Shown here in pieces: positions 32,712 to 41,441 of a stretch of DNA of 64,000 nt. The position numbers and the translations under genes were made by a program. The first letter of the stretch is position 1. Every line of letters begins with the position of its first letter. Source of the DNA: Azospirillum oleiclasticum (GTDB lineage Bacteria > Pseudomonadota > Alphaproteobacteria > Azospirillales > Azospirillaceae); the NCBI RefSeq assembly GCF_013423485.1, contig NZ_JABFFR010000011.1:62001-126000 (forward strand). The letters run 5' to 3'. The notes below the pieces were generated by a model. That model saw only the letters and a list, made by a program, of their open reading frames with translations, had not been told where the DNA came from and did not search any database.

Positions 32712-33071
32712 TCACCCACCGGCCGGGTCGTCGGCGGGCTGGCTTCCCGCGAACCCGAGGAAGACGAGCATCGCCTGCCCGATCCATGCCACATGCTCGG
32801 CCTCGAGCCGACCGACCCGCCGCCCGAGCTTCGCGCGTGGCACCGTCGTCAGCTTGTCGGCCATCAGGCGCGACGGCCGGGCAAGGCCGTTCGCCTCGGA
32901 CGGCTCCACCACGCGCCGGAACAGGGGGGCGGGCGTTTCGTTGCTCGTCAGCGGACAGACGGTGACCGATGCCGTCCCGCTGAAACGGTCGTCCTGCAGG
33001 ATGACGACGGGGCGGGGTTTCCCCGCGTAGTCCGGGCCCCCGGCAAGGGTCCAGATGTCCCCCCGCCTCAT
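32712..33071 (-). CDS. MazF/PemK-type toxin (endoribonuclease family)
   Basis: 119 residues. N-terminal MRRGDIWTLAGGPDYAGKPRPVVILQDD is the signature of the PemK/MazF mRNA-interferase fold, followed by TASVTVCPLTSNE and SRLMADKLTTVPRAKLGRRVGRL. The catalytic-loop Arg in KPRPVV and the Thr/Ser strand residues are present. The ATG at 33071 overlaps the antitoxin stop by 4 bp, the usual coupled arrangement. The family cleaves mRNA in the cytoplasm when its antitoxin is lost. Confidence 0.88.
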   Translation of the reverse strand: MRRGDIWTLAGGPDYAGKPRPVVILQDDRFSGTASVTVCPLTSNETPAPLFRRVVEPSEANGLARPSRLMADKLTTVPRAKLGRRVGRLEAEHVAWIGQAMLVFLGFAGSQPADDPAGG

Positions 33072-33295
33072 TCGTCGTCGCCCAGGGAACCCCACCCGAC
33101 GGAGTCGAGGAACGCTTGGTCGTCCGCCTCCTGCGGGCTGTTGGCGACGGCCAGGGACTGCCGCCGGGCCTCGGCCGCGAACCCCGGAGCCCGAACGTCC
33201 GGCACCCAAATCTGCACCGGACGCAGTCCTTGCGCCCGCAGCCGCGCGCGGTGCGCCCTGACCTTCTCGCGTGACGACTTCCGCACCGCGCCCAT
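33068..33295 (-). CDS. MazE-like antitoxin (DUF3018 family)
   Basis: 75 residues. The N-terminal basic half (SSREKVRAHRARLRAQGLRPVQIWVPDVRAPGF) is the ribbon-helix-helix-like DUF3018 DNA-binding region. The acidic tail (SPQEADDQAFLDSVGWGSLGDDE) should cover the toxin. It precedes and overlaps the mazF-type gene. Together they form a two-gene toxin-antitoxin cassette between a LysR gene and the enoyl-CoA hydratase gene. Confidence 0.85.
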   Translation of the reverse strand: MGAVRKSSREKVRAHRARLRAQGLRPVQIWVPDVRAPGFAAEARRQSLAVANSPQEADDQAFLDSVGWGSLGDDE

Positions 33296-33364
33296 GACAA
33301 CCTCCGCCGGGTTTCATGTAACTTGGTCGGGCGGTGCCACCCTGTCAACAGGGTCGGGCGCGGG

Positions 33365-34156
33365 TCAGCCGGTGGAGCGTGGTGCCGAACGCATTCCGGC
33401 GATCGCCCGCGCGGCGGCGTCGACATGATCCTCGTGCAGCCAGCTCTCGACGAAGCCGGCGAGTTCGGCCGCCTCGCGCTCGGCACGCGGCAACCCCAGC
33501 CGTTCGGCCAGGGCCTGCGCCTTGAAGGCGCGCATGACCTGCGGCCGCTGGTGGCTCCAGCCCTCCAGCCAGCCCATGATGAATGCGTCGAAGGCGATGT
33601 CGGCGGGCGCCACGGCGCTGGCGAGCCCGAGGCCCACGGCTTCGGCCGCCGGCACCATGCGGCTGGACGCCAGAAGCTCCATCGCCCGCGCCGTGCCGAC
33701 CAGCCGCATCAGGTCGATGCCGCCGCCCCAGGCGGTGGGAATGGCGAGCCGTCCCTGAAGGAAGGCGATGCGGATGTGGGCAGCCGCGAGCCGCAGGTCG
33801 CAGGCCATCGCCAGCTCCGCTCCGCCGCCGAAGGCGTCGCCGTTCAGCGCCGCCACCACCGGCACCGGGAAGCGCCGCACGCTGTCGAGTGCCGCGCGCG
33901 CCAGGAGGGTCATCTCCTCGATGGCTTCCGCCGTCACCAGCCCCTGCAATTCGTGCAGGTCGCCGCCGGCGGCGAAGGCGCGGTCGCCGGCCCCGGTCAG
34001 CACCGCCGCCGTCAGCGTCCTGTCGCCGGCATGGGCCTCGAACGCGGCCTTCAGCGCCACCAGCGTGTCGCGGCTCAGCGCGTTGCGCTTGTCCGCCCGG
34101 TTGATGGTCACGCGCAGGATGGATCCCATGCGTTCGGTCAGCACCAAGGCGTTCAT
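33365..34156 (-). CDS. Enoyl-CoA hydratase/isomerase family protein
   Basis: 263 residues of the crotonase superfamily. NRADKRNALSRDTLVALKAAF, the first oxyanion loop AFAAGGDLHEL, and the second oxyanion loop region VVAALNGDAFGGGAELAMACDLRLA are present. The catalytic Glu of true hydratases at the second position is not obvious (LQGRLAIPTAWGGG), so another crotonase reaction is possible. It lies 41 bp downstream of a ketopantoate-reductase-like gene on the same strand and is probably co-transcribed with it. Pathway unknown. Confidence 0.85.
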   Translation of the reverse strand: MNALVLTERMGSILRVTINRADKRNALSRDTLVALKAAFEAHAGDRTLTAAVLTGAGDRAFAAGGDLHELQGLVTAEAIEEMTLLARAALDSVRRFPVPVVAALNGDAFGGGAELAMACDLRLAAAHIRIAFLQGRLAIPTAWGGGIDLMRLVGTARAMELLASSRMVPAAEAVGLGLASAVAPADIAFDAFIMGWLEGWSHQRPQVMRAFKAQALAERLGLPRAEREAAELAGFVESWLHEDHVDAAARAIAGMRSAPRSTG

Positions 34157-34197
34157 CACCCTTCCCACTCCCTCTCCCCCGGCCCGGCCACGGCCGG

Positions 34198-35256
34198 TCA
34201 CACGTCGTACAGCAGCTCGGGGGAAGGCGCCACCTCGCCGCGCTCGACGCGGCGCACGATCTCCACCAGCCGTTCGTGGGTGGGTGCGGTCACGCCGGCT
34301 TCCTTGGCCTTGGCGACGATGAAGCCGTTCAGCTCGCCGATCTCCGTGCGCCGGCCCTTCGCCATGTCCTGCGCCATGGACGGGCGTTGCAGGTTGCTGC
34401 GCGCCTGGGCGCTGGTGCCCTTCACCATGTGCGCCTCGACCGCCACCAGCGCCGCCTCGTCCCCTTCGGACGCGGCGAGCAGCAGGCCGGGCTCGATGCC
34501 GGTGATGCGCTCCAGATCGTAGCCGAGCGCCCGCCCGACCTTGACCGCCTCGCCGCCCAGCCGGATGACGACGCGGCGGATGATGGGGTGGGCGTCGCGC
34601 GCGTTGCCGCCCATGCCGGTGGCGGCGCTGACCCCGTTGCGCATGCCGTTCACGCACAGCTTGGACCAGCGCACGCCCCACAGGTTGGTCGTGGCCGCGG
34701 CGCCGTCGATGGGGGCGAACAGGGCGCGCAGCTCCTCCACCCGGGGCGTCACCCGCCCATGCACCTCGCCGACGATGATCGAGGCGTGGTCGAGGTCGAG
34801 CGGCATGGTCCGGCGGATGCGGCCCGGCTCGTACAGGTCGACGGCGAAGTTGTTGGCGAGGATGCAGCCCACCGTGCGGCCCCAGCCGACCACGCCGGCG
34901 ATGGTCTCCTCGTTGATGGAGTTCTGCGCCGACACCACGTAGCCCTGGGCCGCCAGATAGGGCCGGATGAGGACAGTGGACCATTCGGTGTCATAGGACT
35001 TGGCAGCGACGATGGCGATGTCGATGGGGCGCTGTTTGGACAGGCCCTGCACCTCGGTGATGTGCATCGTCGGCACCGCGACCGTGCAGTCCTCCGCCTC
35101 CGTCATGCCGGAGAGTTGCAGCCCCTGGCGCCGGATGGTCTCGACATGTTCGGGCCAGGGGTCGATCAGCGTGACGTCCTGGCCCGTGCGCGCCAGATGC
35201 CCGCCGAGATAGCCCCCCACCGCCCCGGCGCCGATGATCGCGATGCGCTTGCCCAT
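34198..35256 (-). CDS. Ketopantoate reductase family protein (ApbA/PanE-like)
   Basis: 352 residues, somewhat longer than PanE (about 300). The N-terminal Rossmann motif is IAIIGAGAVGGYLGGHLA, then TLIDPWPEHVETI and SYDTEW in the NADPH domain. The C-terminal helical domain has the catalytic Lys region LWGVRWSKLCVNGMRN and the motif SMAQDMAKGRRTEIGELNGF. These longer homologues often belong to catabolic clusters and act on other 2-oxo acids, not in pantothenate synthesis. The ATG at 35256 begins the Rossmann strand. Likely in an operon with the crotonase at 33365. Confidence 0.87.
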   Translation of the reverse strand: MGKRIAIIGAGAVGGYLGGHLARTGQDVTLIDPWPEHVETIRRQGLQLSGMTEAEDCTVAVPTMHITEVQGLSKQRPIDIAIVAAKSYDTEWSTVLIRPYLAAQGYVVSAQNSINEETIAGVVGWGRTVGCILANNFAVDLYEPGRIRRTMPLDLDHASIIVGEVHGRVTPRVEELRALFAPIDGAAATTNLWGVRWSKLCVNGMRNGVSAATGMGGNARDAHPIIRRVVIRLGGEAVKVGRALGYDLERITGIEPGLLLAASEGDEAALVAVEAHMVKGTSAQARSNLQRPSMAQDMAKGRRTEIGELNGFIVAKAKEAGVTAPTHERLVEIVRRVERGEVAPSPELLYDV

Positions 35257-35424
35257 TGCCCTTGCCGCCTTTTTGATTGCCACGCACGGGATGCGGACAC
35301 CGGCTGTGCGGCAGCGCCCTTTCGGGGCTTTCCTGAGCCGGACAACACAACTCACGCTATCGAAGGGGCATCGAAGCGTCAACGACGGGGGCCGCGGTCG
35401 GTCGCCACAGGGTCGGTCGCTCCG

Positions 35425-36453
35425 TCAGCCGCTGGCGCGCCGCACCAAGCTGAAGCCCAAGTCGATGCGGCGCGCGCTGGTCGGGGTGCCCTCGATCCGC
35501 GCGAGCAGGAGCCGGGTCGCCTCGCGGCCGATCTGGTAGCGGGGCGTGCGCACGGTGGTCAGCGGTGTCGATGCCCAGGCGGAAGCGTTCAGATCGTGGA
35601 AGCCCACCACGGCGAGACGGTCCGGCACCGCGACACCGCGCTGGCTGCATTGGAACACCGCGCCCTGCGCCAGATCGTCGTTGCACACGAACACGGCATC
35701 GCAGTCCGGTGCCTGGTTCAGCAGGCGCTCCACCAGCTCCGCCCCGAGCGGTATGGACGAGTGGTCGGGAACCCGCAGGTCGAGTCCGGGATCATAGAGC
35801 CCGGCCTCCGCCAGCACCTCGCGGCAGCCCTCGCAGCGCCGCAGCGATCGCGGGTCGAGCTGCGACGCGATGATGCCGATGCGCCGGCGGCCGCGGCCCA
35901 GCAGGTAACGGGCGACCGCCCGCCCCGCCTCGGCGTTCGAGTAGCCCACCCACCACAGATCCTCGCGGTCGCTGTGGTCCATCATATGGACGGTAGGTAG
36001 CCCCTGGCCGTCGATCATCGTCCGCACCGCCTCGCTCTGGTCGACCCCGGTCAGGAGGATGCCGTCGGGCACATAGCCGAGATGGGCGCGCAGCATCCGC
36101 TCCTCGGCGTCGGGCTGGTCATAGCCGGTGATCGCGATCAGCATCTGGTAGTCGGCGGCGTCCAGCACCTCCTTGATGCCGACCAGCACATCGACGAACA
36201 CGTTGTTGGTCAGGGACGGGATGAGCGCCAGGATCGTCATCGAGCGGGCCGAGGCCAGGGCGCTCGCCGCCCGGCTCGGCACATAGCCCAGCCGCCGGCT
36301 GACCTCCACGATGCGGCTGTGGAGCTCCGGCGAAACCTTTCCTGGGGCGCGGAACGCGCGGGACACCGTGATGGCGCTGACCCCGACCTCCTTGGCGACG
36401 TCGGCCATGGTCACCCGTCCGGTGAAGGATGCCCTGCTCTTGCGCGTCTGCAT
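35425..36453 (-). CDS. LacI/GntR-type transcriptional regulator
   Basis: 342 residues. The LacI helix-turn-helix is VTMADVAKEVGVSAITVSRAFRAPGKVSPELHSRI with the hinge SRAASALASARS. The periplasmic-binding-protein-like effector domain includes VDVLVGIKEVLDAADYQMLIA and VVGFHDLNASAWASTPLTTV. It is close to GntR (gluconate) repressors, and the divergent promoter has two TGTTANCGNTANCA-like operators. It therefore probably represses the divergent TRAP/sugar-acid operon and itself. I chose ATG 36453; a TTG at 36456 is better spaced from AAGGGG. Confidence 0.9.
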   Translation of the reverse strand: MQTRKSRASFTGRVTMADVAKEVGVSAITVSRAFRAPGKVSPELHSRIVEVSRRLGYVPSRAASALASARSMTILALIPSLTNNVFVDVLVGIKEVLDAADYQMLIAITGYDQPDAEERMLRAHLGYVPDGILLTGVDQSEAVRTMIDGQGLPTVHMMDHSDREDLWWVGYSNAEAGRAVARYLLGRGRRRIGIIASQLDPRSLRRCEGCREVLAEAGLYDPGLDLRVPDHSSIPLGAELVERLLNQAPDCDAVFVCNDDLAQGAVFQCSQRGVAVPDRLAVVGFHDLNASAWASTPLTTVRTPRYQIGREATRLLLARIEGTPTSARRIDLGFSLVRRASG

Positions 36454-36473
36454 CAATCGATCCCCTTTCCATC

Positions 36474-36502
36474 AATATGCACACCGAATTGATGCTTTAC
36501 AA
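36474..36502 (-). promoter_or_regulatory. Possible promoter of the lacI-type gene
   Basis: On the minus strand, TTGTAA (36497-36502), a 17-bp spacer and CATATT (36474-36479) form a fair sigma-70-like promoter 21 bp before the regulator start. Operator 36510-36523 lies just upstream of it. Confidence 0.4.
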
Positions 36503-36509
36503 CACGATA

Positions 36510-36523
36510 TGTCACCGCTAACA
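36510..36523. promoter_or_regulatory. LacI/GntR-type operator 1 (TGTCACCGCTAACA)
   Basis: A near-palindrome whose reverse complement, TGTTAGCGGTGACA, matches the second copy at 36608-36621 in 12 of 14 positions. It fits the TGTTA-N-CG-N-TAACA pattern of GntR-type LacI repressors with the central CG step. Confidence 0.65.
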
Positions 36524-36607
36524 TGCGCGCCAACAGCAAAAAGCCTTGTTGTCGTGCCAGCGCTTGCATCGTCGGGGGATCCGAGGGGCCGATGGATGTG
36601 CTGGGAA

Positions 36608-36621
36608 TGTTAGCGGTAGCA
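36608..36621. promoter_or_regulatory. LacI/GntR-type operator 2 (TGTTAGCGGTAGCA)
   Basis: Second copy of the operator, 26 bp before the GTG start of the TRAP operon. The two sites are 98 bp apart centre to centre, so a repression loop is possible. Confidence 0.65.
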
Positions 36622-36646
36622 CGACCAAGCGGCAGGGAGAACCAGC

Positions 36647-37192
36647 GTGCACATCGACAAACCGCCCAGGCCCGAATCGGCGGCCGGCCAAGTCGTCGGC
36701 CTTTTCTTCCGAGCGTTGGAGTATGTGATCGCGGCGTGCCTCGCCGCCATGGTCGTGCTCGTCTTTTCCAACGTGGTGATGCGTTATCTGTTCGGGACCG
36801 GCATCGCCGAGGGCGAGGAGCTCGCCCGTCTCTGCTTCGTCTGGCTCATCTTCATCGGCGCGACGCTGGCGGTGCGCGAGCACGGGCACATCGGGGTGGA
36901 CATGGTGGTGCGCCGGATGTCGCCGGCGGTCCGGCGCGTCTGCCTGCTGGTCAACCACGCGCTCGTCCTCTGGGCGCTGTGGATGCTCGGCGAAGGAAGC
37001 TGGACGATGACGATGATCGGGCTGGACAGTGTCCTGCCGGTGACCGGCATCTCGACCGCGGTGTTCGGAGCCGCCGGCGTGTTCCTGGCAGTGACCATGT
37101 CGCTGATCCTCATCGCAGACGTTTGGGCGGTCCTGAGCGGGCGCGCCGGCACCCTGGTCGACGTGAGCGCGTCGGCCGGCCACGGGGAGTGA
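36647..37192 (+). CDS. TRAP transporter small permease (DctQ family)
   Basis: 181 residues with four membrane segments and DctQ features: VIAACLAAMVVLVFSNVVMRYLFGTGIAEGEELARLCFVWLIFIGATLAVREHGHIGVDM, and the later GLDSVLPVTGIS. The start is GTG with AGGGAG nine bases upstream, and lies 26 bp after operator 2. The large permease follows 4 bp after the stop. Part of the second TRAP system in the window, distinct from the one at 4-7 kb. Confidence 0.9.
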   Translation: MHIDKPPRPESAAGQVVGLFFRALEYVIAACLAAMVVLVFSNVVMRYLFGTGIAEGEELARLCFVWLIFIGATLAVREHGHIGVDMVVRRMSPAVRRVCLLVNHALVLWALWMLGEGSWTMTMIGLDSVLPVTGISTAVFGAAGVFLAVTMSLILIADVWAVLSGRAGTLVDVSASAGHGE

Positions 37193-37196
37193 AGCC

Positions 37197-38477
37197 GTGA
37201 TCGTCGCCATTTTTCTTGTTTCCCTGCTGGGCCTGATGGTGCTCGGCATGCCCATCGCCTTCGCTCTGATGCTGAGCGGCATGGCGATGATGGCCTATCT
37301 CGACTATTTCGACGCGCAGCTCCTGGCGCAGAACATGATCAGCGGGGCCGACAACTTCCCGCTGATGGCGGTGCCCTTCTTCATGCTGGCGGGCGAGCTG
37401 ATGAACGCCGGTGGCCTGTCGCAGCGCATCGTCCGGCTGGCCGTCAGCATGGTCGGCCATTTGCGGGGTGGGTTGGGCTATGTGGTGATCGCCGCCGCCG
37501 TGGTACTGGCCAGCCTGTCCGGCTCGGCCATCGCCGACACCGCGGCCCTCGCCGCCCTGCTGGTGCCGATGATGCGCGACAACGGCTACGAGGCGGGCAC
37601 CGCCACCAGCCTGATCGCGTCGGGAGGCATCATCGCCCCGATCATCCCGCCGTCCCTGCCGTTCATCCTGTTCGGCGTCGCGACCAACGTGTCGATCACC
37701 AAACTGTTCTTCGCGGGCATCGTGCCCGGGCTGTGCATGGGATTGACGCTGGTGGCCATCTGGTCGTGGAAGTCGCGCACCGCGATGACCGTGAAGACCC
37801 AGCCCAAGCAGTCCTGGCCGGACCGGCTGGCGGCGCTGCGCGACGCCGGATGGGCGTTGCTGCTGCCGGTGATCATCATCGGCGGCTTGCGCGGCGGCAT
37901 CTTCACGCCCACCGAGGCGGCTGTGGTCGCCGCCGTGTACGCGCTGGTCGTCAGCCTCTTCATCTACCGCGAGCTGAGGGTGCGGGACCTGCTGCCGCTG
38001 TTCATCGCGTCGGCGAAGACGACGGCGGTCGTGCTGTTCCTGTGCGCGGCGGCCCTGGTCACGTCCTACATGATCACGCTGGCGCAGCTGCCGCAGCAGA
38101 TCATCGAAATGATGGGTCCGCTGATCGATCAGCCCAAGCTCCTGATGTTCATGATCGTCATCCTGCTGACCCTGGTCGGCACCGCGCTCGACCTGACGCC
38201 GACCATTCTCATCCTCGGGCCGGTGCTGACGCCGCTGGCGGTGAAGGCGGGGATCGATCCGGTCTATTTCGGCGTGATGTTCGTGCTGGTCGGCTGCATC
38301 GGCCTGCTGACGCCGCCGGTCGGCACGGTTCTCAACACCGCCTGCGGCGTCGCGAAGATCCGCATGGAGGACGCCATCGTCGGTGTCCTGCCTTATGTCA
38401 CCGCCTACACCGGCCTGGCGATCCTGTTCATCCTGTTCCCGGAGATCATCACCGTGCCCGCACGGTGGCTGCACTAA
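37197..38477 (+). CDS. TRAP transporter large permease (DctM family)
   Basis: 426 residues, the usual DctM length. Signatures: LGMPIAFALMLSGMAMM, GADNFPLMAVPFFMLAGELMNAGGLSQRIV, SGSAIADTAALAALLVPMM, SGGIIAPIIPPSLPFILFGV and GGIFTPTEAAVVAAVYA. It starts with GTG four bases after the small permease. These sequences resemble TRAP systems for sugar acids such as gluconate/gulonate, in keeping with the downstream dehydratase. Confidence 0.93.
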   Translation: MIVAIFLVSLLGLMVLGMPIAFALMLSGMAMMAYLDYFDAQLLAQNMISGADNFPLMAVPFFMLAGELMNAGGLSQRIVRLAVSMVGHLRGGLGYVVIAAAVVLASLSGSAIADTAALAALLVPMMRDNGYEAGTATSLIASGGIIAPIIPPSLPFILFGVATNVSITKLFFAGIVPGLCMGLTLVAIWSWKSRTAMTVKTQPKQSWPDRLAALRDAGWALLLPVIIIGGLRGGIFTPTEAAVVAAVYALVVSLFIYRELRVRDLLPLFIASAKTTAVVLFLCAAALVTSYMITLAQLPQQIIEMMGPLIDQPKLLMFMIVILLTLVGTALDLTPTILILGPVLTPLAVKAGIDPVYFGVMFVLVGCIGLLTPPVGTVLNTACGVAKIRMEDAIVGVLPYVTAYTGLAILFILFPEIITVPARWLH

Positions 38478-38505
38478 CCAAAACCTGCTTCGAAGCGGAG
38501 GAAAC

Positions 38506-39537
38506 ATGTTCGAGACTGCGAAAAGCCTTCTCCTGGCCGCCGGCCTGTGTGTCGTCGGCACCACCGGACTGTTCACCGTCGGCTCCGCCGCCCAGGCGGC
38601 CGACATCGGCAACCGCAACATCCGGTTCGGCTATGGCCTGAACGAGGACAGCGTGCAGGGCCGCGCCACCGCCTTCTTCGCCGAGGAGGTGAAGAAGCTC
38701 AGCGGCGGCAAGATGAAGGTGTCCGGCTTCGGCGCTTCCACGCTGGGATCCGACATGCAGATGCAGACCGCGCTTGTCGGCGGTGTGCAGGAGATGATGG
38801 TCGGCTCGACCGCCACCCTGGTCGGCACCGTCAAGGAATTCGGCGTCTTCGACTTCCCCTTCCTGTTCAACAACGAGAAGGAAGCCGACGCCGTGCTCGA
38901 CGGCCCGTTCGGCACCAAGCTGCTGAACAAGCTGGAGGACAAGGGCCTCGTGGCGCTCGTCTATTGGGAGAACGGCTTCCGCAACCTGACCAACAAGCGC
39001 CGTCCGGTCGAGAAGGTCGAGGATCTGTCCGGCATCAAGCTGCGCGTCATGCAGAACCAGGTGGCGCTGGAGGTGTTCAAGTCGCTGGGCACCAACGCCG
39101 TGCCGATGCCCTTCTCCGAGCTGTTCTCGGCGCTGGAGACCGGCGTGGTCGACGGCCAGGAGAACCCGGTCGCCACCATCCAGAGCTCGAAGTTCTACGA
39201 GGTCCAGCCCTACCTGACCCTGACCAAGCACGTCTACAGCCCGTGGGTGGTCATGGCGTCGAAGAAGTGGTGGGACAAGCTGACCAACGACGAGAAGGAC
39301 GTGATCCGCAAGGCCGCCATCGCGTCGCGCGACTTCGAGCGCAAGGACAACCGCGCCGGCTCCGAAGCGTCCATGGAGGCCCTGAAGAAGGCCGGCATGA
39401 AGATCAACGCCGTTTCCGACGCCGAGCTGGACCGCATGCGGGCCAAGGTGCAACCGGTCATCGACCATTTCTCCAAGGAATACGGCGAGGAGCTGACCAA
39501 GGAGCTGATGGCCGAGATCAAGAAGGCACGCGGCTGA
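38506..39537 (+). CDS. TRAP transporter substrate-binding protein (DctP family)
   Basis: 343 residues with a Sec signal peptide (hydrophobic stretch ending VGSAAQAADIG). DctP landmarks: FGYGLNEDSVQGRATAFFAEEVKKLSGGKMKVSGFGASTLG, ENGFRNLTNKRRPVEKVEDLSGIKLRVMQN with the substrate Arg, and FSALETGVVDGQENPV. It captures the substrate in the periplasm. Start ATG 38506 has GGAGGAAAC upstream. A sugar acid is the likely ligand, judging from the dehydratase and FAH genes that follow. Confidence 0.92.
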   Translation: MFETAKSLLLAAGLCVVGTTGLFTVGSAAQAADIGNRNIRFGYGLNEDSVQGRATAFFAEEVKKLSGGKMKVSGFGASTLGSDMQMQTALVGGVQEMMVGSTATLVGTVKEFGVFDFPFLFNNEKEADAVLDGPFGTKLLNKLEDKGLVALVYWENGFRNLTNKRRPVEKVEDLSGIKLRVMQNQVALEVFKSLGTNAVPMPFSELFSALETGVVDGQENPVATIQSSKFYEVQPYLTLTKHVYSPWVVMASKKWWDKLTNDEKDVIRKAAIASRDFERKDNRAGSEASMEALKKAGMKINAVSDAELDRMRAKVQPVIDHFSKEYGEELTKELMAEIKKARG

Positions 39538-39602
39538 CCCGCGTCAACGACCCGGTGCGGGCGTGATGCCCGCACCTTTCATCGCTTCCCCAAGGACCGG
39601 TC

Positions 39603-41384
39603 ATGTCCACGAAGATTCGGCGTCTGCGCAGTCAACAGTGGTTCGACGACGTGTCGGACCCCGGCATGACCGCGCTCTACATCGAGCGTTACCTCAATTA
39701 CGGGCTGACCCGGCAGGAGCTGCAATCCGGCCGGCCGATCATCGGCATTGCCCAGACTGGCAGCGACCTCGCCCCCTGCAACCGCCACCACATCGACTTG
39801 GCGGTGCGCGTCAAGGAGGGCATCCGCGACGCCGGCGGCGTGCCGCTGGAGTTCCCCGTCCACCCTATCCAGGAAACCGGCAAGCGCCCCACGGCGGCGC
39901 TCGACCGCAACCTCGCCTATCTGTCGCTGGTCGAGGTGCTGTACGGCTACCCGCTCGACGGCGTGGTGCTGACCACCGGCTGCGACAAGACCACGCCGGC
40001 CTGCCTGATGGCGGCGGCGACGGTGAACATCCCGGCCATCGTGCTGTCTGGCGGCCCGATGCTCGACGGCTACTGGCGTGGCAAGCTGGCGGGGTCCGGC
40101 ACCGCGATCTGGGAGGCGCGCCGGCTGCACGCGGCGGGCGAGGCCGACTACGACGAATTCATGGACATGGTCACGGCGTCGGCGCCGTCGATCGGTCATT
40201 GCAACACCATGGGCACGGCGCTGTCGATGAACAGCCTGGCCGAAGCCTTGGGCATGTCGCTGCCCGGCTGCGCGGCGATCCCCGCCCCCTACCGCGAGCG
40301 CGGCCAGATGGCGCATGCGACCGGTCGGCGCATCGTCGGCATGGTCGAGGAGAATCTGCGACCGAGCGACGTGATGACCAAGGCGGCCTTCGAGAACGCC
40401 ATCCTCATCGCGTCGGCGATCGGCGCTTCCAGCAACTGCCCCCCGCACCTCATCGCCATCGCCCGCCATATGGGTGTCGACCTGTCGCTCGACGACTGGC
40501 AGCGGGTCGGCCGCGACGTGCCGCTGCTGGTCAACTGCCAGCCGGCCGGCGAGTATCTGGGGGAGGCGTTCTACCGGGCCGGCGGCATTCCGGCCGTGCT
40601 CGCCGAACTTCACCGGGCCGGGCTGCTGCGCGGCGAGGCGATCACCGTCAGCGGCGCCACCATGGCCGGGACGCTGGCGAAGGCACCCACCCCCGACCGT
40701 CGGGTGATCCGCAGCGTGGACGATCCGCTGATGGCGTCGGCGGGCTTCATCGTGATGTCGGGCAACCTGTTCGACGCGGCGGTCATGAAGACCTCGGTCA
40801 TCGACCCCGACTTCCGCGAGCGCTACCTGTCGACGCCGGGTGCGGAGAATGTGATGGAGCTGCGCGCCATCGTCTTCGAAGGACCGGAAGACTACCACGC
40901 CCGCATCAACGACCCGGCGCTGGACATCGACGACCGCTGCATGCTGGTGATCCGCGGCTGCGGCCCGGTGGGCTATCCGGGATCCGCGGAGGTGGTCAAC
41001 ATGCTGCCCCCGGACGCCCTGGTGCGGGCGGGGGTGGATCAGCTTCCGACCATGGGCGATGGCCGCCAGAGCGGTACTTCGGCCAGCCCGTCGATCCTGA
41101 ACATCTCGCCGGAGGCGGCGGTCGGCGGCAATCTGGCGCTGTTGCGCACCGGCGACCGGCTGCGCGTCGACCTGAACGCAGGCCGCGTCGACCTGCTGGT
41201 CGAGGATGGCGAGCTGGAGCGGCGCCGCGCCGCCCACACCCCGCCGGAGCTGCGCAACCAGACGCCGTGGCAGGAGATCTACCGCGCCAGCGTCGGCCAG
41301 CTCTCCACCGGCGGCTGCCTGGAGCCGGCGACCGCCTATCTCGACATCGTCGTGCGGCGCGGCGCGCCGCGCCATTCCCACTGA
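39603..41384 (+). CDS. IlvD/Edd-family sugar-acid dehydratase (pentonate type)
   Basis: 593 residues of the IlvD/Edd family, in the branch of L-arabonate/D-xylonate dehydratases (marked by MTALYIERYLNYGLT and [17 protein letters not shown]). The iron-sulfur Cys positions are visible in [20 protein letters not shown] and IGHCNTMGTA; the magnesium and substrate region includes [19 protein letters not shown]. It removes water from a sugar acid to give a 2-keto-3-deoxy acid. A close paralogue, araC at 50205, is in the same window. AAGGA precedes the ATG; the XylX-like gene follows 57 bp later. Confidence 0.9.
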   Translation: MSTKIRRLRSQQWFDDVSDPGMTALYIERYLNYGLTRQELQSGRPIIGIAQTGSDLAPCNRHHIDLAVRVKEGIRDAGGVPLEFPVHPIQETGKRPTAALDRNLAYLSLVEVLYGYPLDGVVLTTGCDKTTPACLMAAATVNIPAIVLSGGPMLDGYWRGKLAGSGTAIWEARRLHAAGEADYDEFMDMVTASAPSIGHCNTMGTALSMNSLAEALGMSLPGCAAIPAPYRERGQMAHATGRRIVGMVEENLRPSDVMTKAAFENAILIASAIGASSNCPPHLIAIARHMGVDLSLDDWQRVGRDVPLLVNCQPAGEYLGEAFYRAGGIPAVLAELHRAGLLRGEAITVSGATMAGTLAKAPTPDRRVIRSVDDPLMASAGFIVMSGNLFDAAVMKTSVIDPDFRERYLSTPGAENVMELRAIVFEGPEDYHARINDPALDIDDRCMLVIRGCGPVGYPGSAEVVNMLPPDALVRAGVDQLPTMGDGRQSGTSASPSILNISPEAAVGGNLALLRTGDRLRVDLNAGRVDLLVEDGELERRRAAHTPPELRNQTPWQEIYRASVGQLSTGGCLEPATAYLDIVVRRGAPRHSH

Positions 41385-41441
41385 TCCCGCGGCCGGCCCC
41401 GCGCCGGCCGGCCCATCCATCGAACCTGGATTCCGTGTGCG

